In this document: piece by piece, positions 1 to 6,257 of the stretch
Layout of the letters: each line of letters opens with the position of its first letter
Numbering within the stretch: position 1 is the stretch's first letter
Program-made: the position numbers and the translations under genes
The notes under the pieces: generated by a model
Told to the model about the DNA's origin: nothing
The model's database searches: none
Seen by the model: the letters and a program-made list of their open reading frames with translations, nothing else
NCBI GenBank assembly: GCA_964497495.1
Contig: CAZCCZ010000010.1
Span: 22,550 to 86,549, forward strand
Reading direction: 5' to 3'
Length of the DNA stretch: 64,000 bases
From: CAXXOK01 sp964497495
GTDB lineage: Bacteria; Bacillota; Clostridia; Christensenellales; Aristaeellaceae

Positions 1-94
1 CCCTTCGGCGCTGCACGGCGGTTTCCACCAGCCCGCTTTCGTGGTGCAGGTGCCATTCCACGGCGCGAAACAGCTTCGCGGGAATTGAGGCCAT
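1..94 (-). CDS. Partial phage early protein, cut by window edge
   Basis: Only the first 31 residues are visible (start MASIPAKLFRAVEWHLHH). The ATG lies one base after the stop of the replication initiator, so the two are probably translationally coupled. An N-terminus of the form MASxPxKLFRxVExxLxH recurs in short proteins of Firmicutes phages that sit just downstream of replication genes, some annotated as ArpU/RinA-like late-gene activators. That assignment comes from memory of the family and is weak, because most of the protein is outside the window. Confidence 0.5.
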   Translation of the reverse strand, partial: MASIPAKLFRAVEWHLHHESGLVETAVQRRR

Positions 95-95
95 G

Positions 96-986
96 TCAAA
101 GCGCCTCCTTCGCGCAGGGTTCACCGTCCTTTTTGCTTTGCAGCCGGTGGCGCAGGCTGCGCAGTTCGTCGGCCGCTTCCTCCGGGGAAAGCCCGGTGGC
201 AAGTTTCCCGTCGATGGCGTCGCGCAGAAGGTCGTACCGGGCCAGTTCCCTGCCGGTGGTGATCCCCTCGTCGCACCACGCGCCGCAAACCGTGGCGACG
301 TATGCGGCCGGGTTCTTGGCTCCGTAAATCGCCGCCCGCTCCATCGCCTCGCCCAGTATCGCCGATGTGCCGCAGGATACCGCCACGTGGGCGATGTGAT
401 CCAGTTCCGCCGCCGTGGCCTTCCGGCCGAAAAGCGGCTCGAACCCGTTTTCGGCTTCCCTGCGCGCGCGCCCGTATGCGCGGGTAGCCGAATCGTCGTT
501 TTCATCACGGGGGATACGGTTCCCGTTCCCGTACCGTATCTGTTTATCTACGATGTCCCCCATGTTGCCCGTCGTGTTGCCCCTCATGTTGCCCTGCATG
601 TTACCCGTCATGTTGCCCTGCGGGTTACCCAATATTTCTTGGGTAACATCTGCTTCGGGCGAAGGGTAAAAGTAGATCATCCGGTACGTCGGGTTCCGTT
701 TGTTGCGCTCCCCGGCCTTGTAGGCGATCAGCCCGCGCTGGATCAGCTTGTCGCGGGTCTTGCGCAGGGTTTCCTCGCCGGTCTTGCCCGCGCCGAACGT
801 GGTGTAGGAAAGAAGCCGTGAATTGCTTACAGGGATAAACCCGTCGGGCCAAACGTTGGATGTGGCTTGCAGATTAAACAGGTTAAAAAGCGCGTGCCAC
901 AAAACAAACTCGTTGGCCGAAACCTTGTTATCGCTGGCAAAAGCAATAAAAGCCTTGCTTTCCCGCACGTAGTTGACGATTGCCAT
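96..986 (-). CDS. Phage replication initiator, DnaD-like (296 aa)
   Basis: Probable replication initiation protein that would bind the phage origin and load the host helicase. Residues about 1-105 look like a winged-helix DNA-binding region (start MAIVNYVRESKAFIAFA). Residues about 115-140 are a Gly-Asn-Met repeat linker encoded by the 12-bp iterons at 561-650. The C-terminal part (about 175-260) resembles a DnaD-type helical domain with YGAKNPAAYVATV. I chose the ATG at 986 because GGAGG lies 8-9 bases upstream; a longer upstream reading frame exists but has no comparable signal and crosses a tRNA-like element. It is followed after 1 bp by the partial gene at 1-94. Confidence 0.75.
   Translation of the reverse strand: MAIVNYVRESKAFIAFASDNKVSANEFVLWHALFNLFNLQATSNVWPDGFIPVSNSRLLSYTTFGAGKTGEETLRKTRDKLIQRGLIAYKAGERNKRNPTYRMIYFYPSPEADVTQEILGNPQGNMTGNMQGNMRGNTTGNMGDIVDKQIRYGNGNRIPRDENDDSATRAYGRARREAENGFEPLFGRKATAAELDHIAHVAVSCGTSAILGEAMERAAIYGAKNPAAYVATVCGAWCDEGITTGRELARYDLLRDAIDGKLATGLSPEEAADELRSLRHRLQSKKDGEPCAKEAL
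561..650. repeat. 12-bp iterons, probable phage replication origin
   Basis: Six head-to-tail 12-bp units (consensus catgttgcccgt) run from 561 to 632. After a 6-bp spacer, one inverted unit follows at 639-650. The last direct unit and the inverted unit form 9-bp arms (gttacccaa and ttgggtaac). The array lies in the middle of the replication-initiator gene, between its DNA-binding and C-terminal domains, which is where lambda O-type initiators carry their own origin iterons. The repeats are seen directly; the origin role is inferred. Confidence 0.65.
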
Positions 987-1029
987 GTGCAAGCCTCCGT
1001 TGCCGTATGTTTCGTATCGCCATCGGAAA

Positions 1030-1110
1030 GGCCGGGGCGGGCTGTGAACCCGCGCGCCGCGCAGGTGGCGTGCGTAGCGCCGCGCACGCCTTCCGGCGTC
1101 GCGCCCGGCC
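1030..1110 (-). ncRNA. Possible degenerate tRNA-like element (third)
   Basis: On the minus strand the 5' end GGCCGGG pairs perfectly with CCCGGCC at the 3' end (7 bp). A 5-bp stem GCGGG/CCCGC with loop TTCACAG directly abuts it, as a T arm would, although the usual A58 is C. Between them lies a long hairpin, GGCGTGCG/CGCACGCC, with an 8-nt loop instead of a normal anticodon arm. It begins 10 bases after the stop of the ORF6C-like gene. GC-rich sequence can form such stems by chance, so confidence is low. It is listed because two better examples occur nearby. Confidence 0.35.
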
Positions 1111-1120
1111 GCGTGGGCCG

Positions 1121-1552
1121 CTACGGCCCCAGCCGTTCGCGGATACGCCGGATCGCCGCGTAGCTCGTCCACCCGGAAACGAATTCCGTCGCCTGCTCGT
1201 ACAGCGTCGCCGGAAGATCGGCGCGGTTCTGCACGCTGTATTCGCGCCGAAAATCGCGCCACAGGGCCGCGCGCAGGGCCTTTCCCGCCCGCTCGGCCGG
1301 AAGGCCGTACTTCGCGCACAGGGCGGCCGTCTGCCCCTGCGAGGCCCTAAGAAGGGCCGCGGATTGCGCGTAGGTGATCGTTACGCGCGCTTTCAGCGTC
1401 CCTTCCAGCTTCGCCAGGCGCGCGTCCAGCAGGCCCACAAGCTGCGCCATTTGCCCGCAAAGCCGCGTCAGGTTCGCCACCTGCGCCTGCTGGGGCTGCG
1501 AAAGCTCCGAAAGCACTTCGGGGGCGACGTACACCACCGTCTTATCTTCCAC
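1121..1552 (-). CDS. Phage ORF6C-like protein (143 aa)
   Basis: The C-terminal third (REYSVQNRADLPATLYEQAT, then a trailing Trp) resembles the ORF6C domain of phage antirepressor-type proteins, where a short segment with conserved Asp-Leu-Pro and a final Trp ends the protein. The N-terminal half is helical with Gln/Leu-rich stretches and may be a coiled coil. The GTG at 1552 is chosen because AAGGAG lies 8 bases upstream; a GTG at 1561 is possible but overlaps that signal. It follows the small membrane protein within one translational unit. The biochemical role is not evident. Confidence 0.55.
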   Translation of the reverse strand: MEDKTVVYVAPEVLSELSQPQQAQVANLTRLCGQMAQLVGLLDARLAKLEGTLKARVTITYAQSAALLRASQGQTAALCAKYGLPAERAGKALRAALWRDFRREYSVQNRADLPATLYEQATEFVSGWTSYAAIRRIRERLGP

Positions 1553-1557
1553 CGTGC

Positions 1558-1923
1558 TCACTCCTTCCCCGGAAGGCGTTCCGACCGGTTGGCCGCGCAC
1601 GGGCCGCGCCATCCCCTGTGAAAGAACTCCGCAAGGGGCGCGTCAGGGCTTTCGCAGTCGATCATGCCGGGGCATTCCCCGCCGTTACCGGGGTAATGCC
1701 TGCAAACCTCGCACCCGCCGTAACACAGCGCGTCGTTGATCGCCGCCTGCGTGCGCGCCTTCTCGTTTTCATACTGCGCGCCCAGCTTCCGGTTCTGGTG
1801 CAGCAGCGCGTCCGCCCTTGCGGCCGATTCGCGTACCATCCCAGCCGATACGAGGCCGTACACGAAAAAGCCGAAGGTGACCGCGGCCGGGATCAGCAGC
1901 AGCCACCATACGGAAACCATCAT
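1558..1923 (-). CDS. Small phage membrane protein with Cys-rich tail (121 aa)
   Basis: One hydrophobic N-terminal helix (residues about 3-28, VWWLLLIPAAVTFGFFVYGL) is followed by a charged helical stretch and a Cys-containing tail (CYGGCEVC, then ECPGMIDC). The tail's Cys pairs could bind a metal, which is inference. The start overlaps the end of the DUF3102 gene by 4 bases (ATGA) and the stop overlaps the region just upstream of the ORF6C-like start, so all three are probably cotranslated. I do not recognise the family. Confidence 0.6.
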   Translation of the reverse strand: MMVSVWWLLLIPAAVTFGFFVYGLVSAGMVRESAARADALLHQNRKLGAQYENEKARTQAAINDALCYGGCEVCRHYPGNGGECPGMIDCESPDAPLAEFFHRGWRGPCAANRSERLPGKE

Positions 1924-2849
1924 CCCGCCGCCTCCTCTCTCTCCGCGTCAATCGCTTCGGCCTTTTCGGCGTCCGCTTGCTGGATCACCGCTTCCGCGCC
2001 TTCCACCCATGCGCGCATCATCGCCACGTGCGGCCGGTATGCGGCCAGTTTGTCGGCGGAAAGCCCGAAGAAGTACGCGCCCATATGGGGGAGCGTCCCC
2101 ATCCCAGCCAGAAAGGCCCGCACGGATTCGCCCAGGCGCGCGGCGCTGTACGGTTCTTCGTCGGCGGCCTCCCGGCGCTCCGCCTGCTCTTTTTCCAGCC
2201 TGCGCGCCTTGGCCTGGGCCTCCCGCGCGGCGGCTTCCTGCCGCTCCGCGTATTCTTCCGCTTCCTCGGCCCTGCGCCGCAACGCTTCGGCTTGCGCCGC
2301 CTGCGCCTTGCACGCCTCGTAATCGTCCGGGGGCACTTCCACCGGCTCGGCGGCGGGCGCGGGGCGGGCTTTCACGGTTTCAAGCTCCCGTTGCGCCCGG
2401 CACATTTCATCGTTGTATTTTTCGGACAGTTCTTCGGCCCTCCGGGCGCGCTGCTCGGCTGCCTGCCGCGCCTCCTCGGCCTTTTTGCGGTCGGTGATCG
2501 CTTTGCGCAGGGCGGCCGCGCTGCGGTTGTTTGCGTCCACTTCGGACGCCACCTGTTCCCGCTGCTCCGCGGGCACTTCCAGCAGCGCCAGCGCCTTGGT
2601 GTAGGGGAGGGACGCCAGCGAGGAGGCCGGGCCGATCTCCCGCGCGATCCGCATGAAGTTGTTGGCCGTCCGCTGGCTGAACTGCACGCGATCCGAAAGC
2701 CATTGCTCCCACCGTCCGTGATCCAGTTGGGCTTTAGCCTCGATCAGCGCGTTTCCGATGGCGATAATGCTTGCCGTCACGTACTGCGTATGGGCTTTAA
2801 TCTCGGTTTCGATCTGTTCCAGCGTCCGCTGGGTGCTGATTGCCTGCAT
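1920..2849 (-). CDS. DUF3102-family phage protein (309 aa)
   Basis: The N-terminal about 110 residues match the DUF3102 pattern: a helix beginning TLEQIETEIKAHTQYV, then IGNALIEAKAQLDHGRW and SQRTANNFMRIA. Proteins of this family occur in Firmicutes prophages and conjugative elements; their function is unsettled. Residues about 120-240 are a long Ala/Glu/Arg-rich coiled coil. The C-terminus (PHMGAYFFGLSADKLAAYR) is globular. The start at 2849 has GGAGGTGG at ideal spacing; the upstream ATG at 2864 overlaps that ribosome site. The upstream neighbour is the MazG-like gene, whose stop is 20 bases away. Confidence 0.7.
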   Translation of the reverse strand: MQAISTQRTLEQIETEIKAHTQYVTASIIAIGNALIEAKAQLDHGRWEQWLSDRVQFSQRTANNFMRIAREIGPASSLASLPYTKALALLEVPAEQREQVASEVDANNRSAAALRKAITDRKKAEEARQAAEQRARRAEELSEKYNDEMCRAQRELETVKARPAPAAEPVEVPPDDYEACKAQAAQAEALRRRAEEAEEYAERQEAAAREAQAKARRLEKEQAERREAADEEPYSAARLGESVRAFLAGMGTLPHMGAYFFGLSADKLAAYRPHVAMMRAWVEGAEAVIQQADAEKAEAIDAEREEAAG

Positions 2850-2868
2850 GGGTGCCACCTCCATGATG

Positions 2869-3564
2869 TCAGCAGGTTTTCCCACCGTGCCGGTACGGTC
2901 GGGTTTTATTGTATTCGTGTTTCAGGCGTATGGTCTGCTCCGCATCCACGCCGTTGTCGGTCAGCCATTTGAACACGGCCACGAGTGTCAGCGCGAGGCG
3001 GGGGAACAGGCCGGGGATGAAGTAGTTCGGGCCGTATACGGATAGAACATGGGAAGCCTCGGACACCGTATCGTGCAGATAGTTAATGACGTCCGGCGTA
3101 TCGTCCGTTTTTTCGGGAAGCATGAGGATATACGGCATGTGCATGGCGCTGGTGAGCATCTTTTCGACGTTCACCTTGTACTGTCCGAATAAGTCCAGAA
3201 TTCGGATCGCCGCGTCGGCCAGCTCCACGGCGATGCCTTCGGGCTTGTGGCCCCTATAAATACAGGGGCCGGGTTTACCCTCCGTTATAAAGCCCTGCTT
3301 GCACGGGGAATGATCGCCGTTGCAAACGAACGCTTCGCCTTCCTCGGTAGCGATACATTGGAACCAGAGCATCGGCATGTCGTCCCGGTATTCCTCCAAC
3401 GCCTCGGAAAGCTCGCTGTGTACCAGCGCAAGCATCCCCTTCATGCTGCGCGGATACTCCCACCAGCCGTGATCCACGGCGGTTTGATGGATGTCCGCCG
3501 CAAGATCGTTCCACGGAACGGCAAGCAGGGTCGGCTCAAACTGTTTCATTTCAAAGCCGGTCAT
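2869..3564 (-). CDS. MazG-like nucleotide pyrophosphohydrolase (231 aa)
   Basis: The segment LALVHSELSEALEEYRDD carries the ExxE pattern of MazG/dUTPase-type all-alpha NTP pyrophosphatases, and a second acidic helix (AVELADAAIRILDLF) supplies the expected downstream ExxD. Such phage enzymes hydrolyse (d)NTPs to monophosphates, adjusting nucleotide pools or (p)ppGpp. The insert with four Cys (about residues 70-95) between the two catalytic helices is unusual and may bind metal. The start is placed at 3564, preceded by AAGGGG at 10 bases. It sits between the DUF2786 and DUF3102 genes of the early operon. Confidence 0.7.
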   Translation of the reverse strand: MTGFEMKQFEPTLLAVPWNDLAADIHQTAVDHGWWEYPRSMKGMLALVHSELSEALEEYRDDMPMLWFQCIATEEGEAFVCNGDHSPCKQGFITEGKPGPCIYRGHKPEGIAVELADAAIRILDLFGQYKVNVEKMLTSAMHMPYILMLPEKTDDTPDVINYLHDTVSEASHVLSVYGPNYFIPGLFPRLALTLVAVFKWLTDNGVDAEQTIRLKHEYNKTRPYRHGGKTC

Positions 3565-3602
3565 GATCCAGTCCCCTTTCATATTTTCAAGGCTTCCCGC
3601 CT

Positions 3603-4313
3603 TTAGGCCCGTTCCTGTTCCGGCAACCGGTCGCCGCGGCCCACGTTGAAGCCGTCTGCGTACCCGGCGTGGGTGTTCCCGTCCTGCGGCGCGTCGTGCG
3701 CGTTGTAAGTGCGTTTTTGAAGCCCCATCCCGTCCACGAATTCCCTTACGTCGGGCGGCGTGGTCAGGATGATATCGAAGGTGGTTTCGGCCTCCTGCTG
3801 CTTGTAGGCGGCTTCCAGCCCCAGCGCGAACCCCAGCATATAGCGGCTGAAATTCGGCGTGTCGCCCCGGCTCCACCACTCGCCAAGCGCCTCCTGTTCC
3901 AGCATTCGCAGTTTGTGGCGGCTGTACAACCGTTCGGAGGCTGAAAGTGCTGTCTGAAAGGCTTCCTTCGCAATGGCCGCGTCCCGCCTGTGCCCGATAA
4001 ATTGAAGCGTCTGCATGTCCGGCTGGCCGGAACGCCATTTCCGCATCGTAACGGGGATGCACCGGAAGTGACTTGCGATCTCGACGTGAAGGCAATGCCG
4101 CCACTTCTCAATCCGCACGCCCGCGAAAACGTCCGTTTCCTCCGGCCGCTCGCTTTCCGGCGCGGCCGCGTCCACTTCCGCCACGTCAAGCCCGTTCTTT
4201 TCCAGCAGGCGCTGGAACATGAGCATGGCGGTCTGGCATTCGTGGTCATCCTGGGCGTCGTCCGCCAGCGCCTTGATCTTGCGCAGCCTTTCCAGAAGTT
4301 CAGCGTCCGCCAT
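3603..4313 (-). CDS. DUF2786 domain phage protein (236 aa)
   Basis: Residues 6-45 (LRKIKALADDAQDDHECQTA, then MFQRLLEKNGLDVAEV) match the DUF2786 signature found in many phage and some chromosomal proteins of unknown function. The following region (residues about 65-200) is helical with several Arg/His-rich patches and fits the extended version of this family. The start ATG at 4313 is followed by MADAELLERL. The gene is the next one downstream of the tRNA-like element at 4343-4404, with about 30 bases between. Confidence 0.7.
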   Translation of the reverse strand: MADAELLERLRKIKALADDAQDDHECQTAMLMFQRLLEKNGLDVAEVDAAAPESERPEETDVFAGVRIEKWRHCLHVEIASHFRCIPVTMRKWRSGQPDMQTLQFIGHRRDAAIAKEAFQTALSASERLYSRHKLRMLEQEALGEWWSRGDTPNFSRYMLGFALGLEAAYKQQEAETTFDIILTTPPDVREFVDGMGLQKRTYNAHDAPQDGNTHAGYADGFNVGRGDRLPEQERA

Positions 4314-4342
4314 CGTTTCGCCCCTTTCCTGTGCTTTGTAAA

Positions 4343-4404
4343 ACCGGGTGGCGGGATCGAACCGCCACGCGGAAGGAGGCTGCCGCGTCAGCCCTTTACC
4401 CGGC
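4343..4404 (-). tRNA. tRNA-like element with shortened D region
   Basis: Minus strand, 62 nt. The acceptor stem GCCGGGT/ACCCGGT (7 bp, one G-U) abuts a perfect T arm, GGCGG-TTCGATC-CCGCC, with a canonical loop. The middle holds a 6-bp hairpin ACGCGG/CCGCGT with a 10-nt loop CAGCCTCCTT in place of an anticodon arm. Only 9 nt occupy the space of positions 8-26, so there is no normal D arm. No CCA is encoded. The TAA stop of the methyltransferase gene lies inside the element, at its positions 7-9. Top-half geometry is clear; function as a decoding tRNA is doubtful. Confidence 0.55.
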
Positions 4405-5202
4405 GTGTGATGCCGCTTCGATGTCGGCGATGGCCTGAAAAACGGGATATAATTGCGGCGGGGCTACGGCGTTTCCAAGCGCCCGGTTTCTGTCCATCGT
4501 ACCGGGAAACCCATCATCGTTTCGAGTAATAAGGGGTTTATAAGGTTCGTCGTTCCCTGCGTATAGGCCGGAAGAAAGCCTTCGTAGTTGTTCAAAAACA
4601 GGCCGTGCCGCGTTCCCGATGGACGGTAACAATATTTCTTGCCCTGAAACCTCGCTGCCGTCGTGGCGTCGTAAGATTTCCATAGGTTCGCGGTCGGCGT
4701 GGGCAACAATGACCAATCGTTCGCGCCGGTGTACTGCCCCGGCGCTGGCTGCTGATATAAGGCCCCATCCAGCATCAAACCCCAGGTCGGCAAAGTCCCG
4801 GAGTATTCCTCTAAAGAACCGTCCATCTTCGCTTGACAGTAACCCGCGTACATTTTCACCCACGACCCAGCACGGGTTAATTTCGCGTATAATGCGCCGG
4901 AATTCCGGCCATAGATCACGTTCGTCACCAGATGCCTTACGTTTTCCCGCTGTGCTGTGCGGTTGGCAGGGGAACCCCCCTGATATGCAATCGACGGTAC
5001 GAAGGCCGGTTCGCTCATAAAATCCTTCCCCCGTAAACGTTCGGACGTCCGCCCAGCGTGGAACGCCCGGCCAATGTTTCTCCAACACGCGACGCGGATA
5101 CTCCGCGAATTCGCATTGTCCCACCGTCGTAAACCCGGCCGCTTCCGCTGCCAGATCAAGGCCGCCGATGCCGGAAAACAGGCTCAAATGTGTAAGCGTC
5201 AT
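4396..5202 (-). CDS. Phage DNA (cytosine-5)-methyltransferase (268 aa)
   Basis: Methylates cytosine C5 in a DNA target using S-adenosylmethionine. Motif I is LFSGIGGLDLAAEAAGF (residues 8-24), motif IV is GGFPCQPHS with the catalytic Cys (about 75-83), motif VI is GENVRGL (about 115), motif VIII is HRRERLVIVAHA, and motif X is RNRALGNAVAPPQLYPVF near the C-terminus. The target-recognition region is very short. The ATG overlaps the stop of the 58-aa gene upstream (ATGA), suggesting coupling. From about residue 61 to the end it is overlapped by a second gene in another frame (4464-5018). In a phage it could shield phage DNA from host restriction. Confidence 0.88.
   Translation of the reverse strand: MTLTHLSLFSGIGGLDLAAEAAGFTTVGQCEFAEYPRRVLEKHWPGVPRWADVRTFTGEGFYERTGLRTVDCISGGFPCQPHSTAGKRKASGDERDLWPEFRRIIREINPCWVVGENVRGLLSSEDGRFFRGILRDFADLGFDAGWGLISAASAGAVHRRERLVIVAHADREPMEILRRHDGSEVSGQEILLPSIGNAARPVFEQLRRLSSGLYAGNDEPYKPLITRNDDGFPGTMDRNRALGNAVAPPQLYPVFQAIADIEAASHAG
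4464..5018 (-). CDS. Nested out-of-frame gene inside the methyltransferase (184 aa)
   Basis: This reading frame lies wholly inside the methyltransferase gene, on the same strand in another frame. It has its own ATG at 5018 with GGGGGAAGG 5 bases upstream. From about residue 68 it reads SLEEYSGTLPTWGLMLDGAL, then SLLPTPTAN, and near the end MMGFPVRWTE. That series (a Trp/Pro-Ser-Gly segment, LPTPTA, then MMGFPxGWT) is typical of a domain found fused to, or directly after, phage cytosine methylases, so it is not a random shadow. Its function is unknown; a role in target recognition or as a methylase partner is inference. Expression is unproven. Confidence 0.55.
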   Translation of the reverse strand: MSEPAFVPSIAYQGGSPANRTAQRENVRHLVTNVIYGRNSGALYAKLTRAGSWVKMYAGYCQAKMDGSLEEYSGTLPTWGLMLDGALYQQPAPGQYTGANDWSLLPTPTANLWKSYDATTAARFQGKKYCYRPSGTRHGLFLNNYEGFLPAYTQGTTNLINPLLLETMMGFPVRWTETGRLETP

Positions 5203-5375
5203 TCCACGGGTACCCGTATATCTTCAAAGAATTCCTTTAACTGCTCCACGCTCGCCTGCGCTAGATTCGGCAACCCGTACTTATCCATGAACCGTAATAA
5301 CAAGTCCTCGCCCGTGGCCCTACCGCGCCGGGAAATGGCTACGATCAGCCTGTCCTTTTCCGTGGCGAATTCCAT
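5199..5375 (-). CDS. Small phage protein upstream of the methylase (58 aa)
   Basis: Begins MEFATEKDRLIVAISRRGRA and ends FFEDIRVPVE. A strong AAGGAGG lies 7 bases before the ATG. Its stop overlaps the methyltransferase start (ATGA), which together with the good ribosome site suggests that this gene drives translation of the methylase by coupling. The sequence is helical and charged with no motif I recognise. Confidence 0.6.
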   Translation of the reverse strand: MEFATEKDRLIVAISRRGRATGEDLLLRFMDKYGLPNLAQASVEQLKEFFEDIRVPVE

Positions 5376-5387
5376 GTTTCCGCCTCC

Positions 5388-5525
5388 TTATTGTTCGCAG
5401 GCTCCGGGGCTTGCACCCGTCCGGGGCTTCGCCGCCTGCATGTGCCCGCCGCCGCGCTGACGGCGGGCCGGGCGAGGGTTTGGCACATCCCGCGTCCAAG
5501 AAAATTTATAGGGTTGCTCGCCCAT
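5388..5525 (-). CDS. Short basic phage ORF (45 aa)
   Basis: Begins MGEQPYKFSWTRDVPNPRPA and is rich in Arg, Gly and Pro. Its stop codon directly precedes the AAGGAGG of the next gene. The ribosome signal (AGGAAA about 13 bases upstream) is weak. It fits the tight gene packing of this operon and its N-terminus looks protein-like, but no family is recognised. Confidence 0.4.
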   Translation of the reverse strand: MGEQPYKFSWTRDVPNPRPARRQRGGGHMQAAKPRTGASPGACEQ

Positions 5526-5552
5526 ATCAACAGATCGGTTTCCTGCGGGTCG

Positions 5553-5789
5553 CTAGCCGCCCGTGGCGCAGGTGCAGCGCCGCATACGGGCCGCGGCCGG
5601 AACCGTGGGAAGAAGGCGGGCGTTTCTGCCGGTGGCGATGGTTTTCATCGGCGGCCTGGCGGTTTCGGGGCGCAACCCCTGAACGGGTTTCGTCGCGTCC
5701 CGAAACTCCGCCATCGTGGCCGTGTAACCGGTCAGCATATCCGCGAAGGTACCCAGCAGTTCGCACAATTCCGTCAGCACCGTTTCCAT
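5553..5789 (-). CDS. Small phage protein (78 aa)
   Basis: Begins METVLTELCELLGTFADMLT, an amphipathic helix typical of small phage accessory proteins, and ends with a Cys pair (RRCTCATGG). A purine-rich GGGAAAGG immediately precedes the ATG. A second overlapping frame (5527-5817) is longer but has a poor composition (Arg/His/Gly runs), so I prefer this one. Function unknown. Confidence 0.45.
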   Translation of the reverse strand: METVLTELCELLGTFADMLTGYTATMAEFRDATKPVQGLRPETARPPMKTIATGRNARLLPTVPAAARMRRCTCATGG

Positions 5790-5868
5790 CCTTTCCCGCC
5801 TCGCGTTCGCGCCGCACGGCGTTTTGATCCGGGGGACGTCAACCCGGCAAAGGCATGAAAGCCTTTCA

Positions 5869-5941
5869 TGCAGCGGGCGGGGGTCGAACCCGCATGGTGC
5901 GGCTAATGGAGGCCGCCGCTCTACCTTTGAGCTACCGCCGC
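5869..5941 (-). tRNA. tRNA-like gene with an 8-nt anticodon loop
   Basis: Minus strand, 73 nt including the discriminator A. Acceptor GCGGCGG/CCGCTGC (one G-U), canonical TA at positions 8-9, D arm GCTC-AAAGGTA-GAGC, T arm GCGGG-TTCGACC-CCCGC. The anticodon stem GCGGC/GCCGC closes an 8-nt loop, CTCCATTA, one base longer than normal. With U33 in place, the triplet would be CCA (Trp), or the loop could present CCAU as a quadruplet. No CCA tail is encoded. The TAG stop of the preceding gene falls at positions 8-10 of the tRNA. Much closer to a real tRNA than the element at 4343. Confidence 0.65.
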
Positions 5942-6228
5942 GCGATCTGAACGGGAACGTCGGTATATCGCCTTACCAGCCGTGTGATCTCTTTCCGGCG
6001 CAGGCGTACCATTTCGCGCGCCACGTGGCGCTGCACGGTGCCGTTGGTCATGGCTACGATCACTTCGGCGCACTCGTTGAGCGCCTTGTATTCCTTGCCG
6101 TATGCGATGTCGAAGGCCGCCTCGGCGGCGGCGTTTTCCGGCTCCGCTGCGTAGGCTTCTTCGGCCATGCGGCTTTCAATTTCAAGGGCCGCCAGTTTGC
6201 GAAGCAGGGTTTCCAGCCTGTTTTCCAT
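5932..6228 (-). CDS. Hypothetical phage protein (98 aa)
   Basis: Predicted all-helical protein starting MENRLETLLRKLAALEIESR, with an Ala/Glu-rich middle and an Arg-rich C-terminus. The last codons and the TAG stop overlap the 5' end of the tRNA-like gene at 5869-5941, so processing of the RNA would cut the message just at its stop. AAAGGCGG lies about 9 bases upstream of the ATG. No family recognised. Confidence 0.6.
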   Translation of the reverse strand: MENRLETLLRKLAALEIESRMAEEAYAAEPENAAAEAAFDIAYGKEYKALNECAEVIVAMTNGTVQRHVAREMVRLRRKEITRLVRRYTDVPVQIARR

Positions 6229-6257
6229 CGGAAGCGCCGCCTTTCAATGATGTTCGG

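Noticed and set aside
431..445. TCGAACCC-like string suggesting another T arm
   Set aside because: Lies within the replication initiator coding sequence and forms only a 3-bp stem with no acceptor.
987..1319. In-frame upstream extension of the replication initiator (to 1319)
   Set aside because: Arg/Gly/Pro-rich composition, no ribosome site, and it overlaps the ORF6C-like gene; GGAGG before 986 gives the natural start.
5527..5817. 96-codon frame overlapping the 78-aa phage ORF
   Set aside because: Composition is His/Arg/Gly-biased; the 5553-5789 frame has a more protein-like N-terminus.
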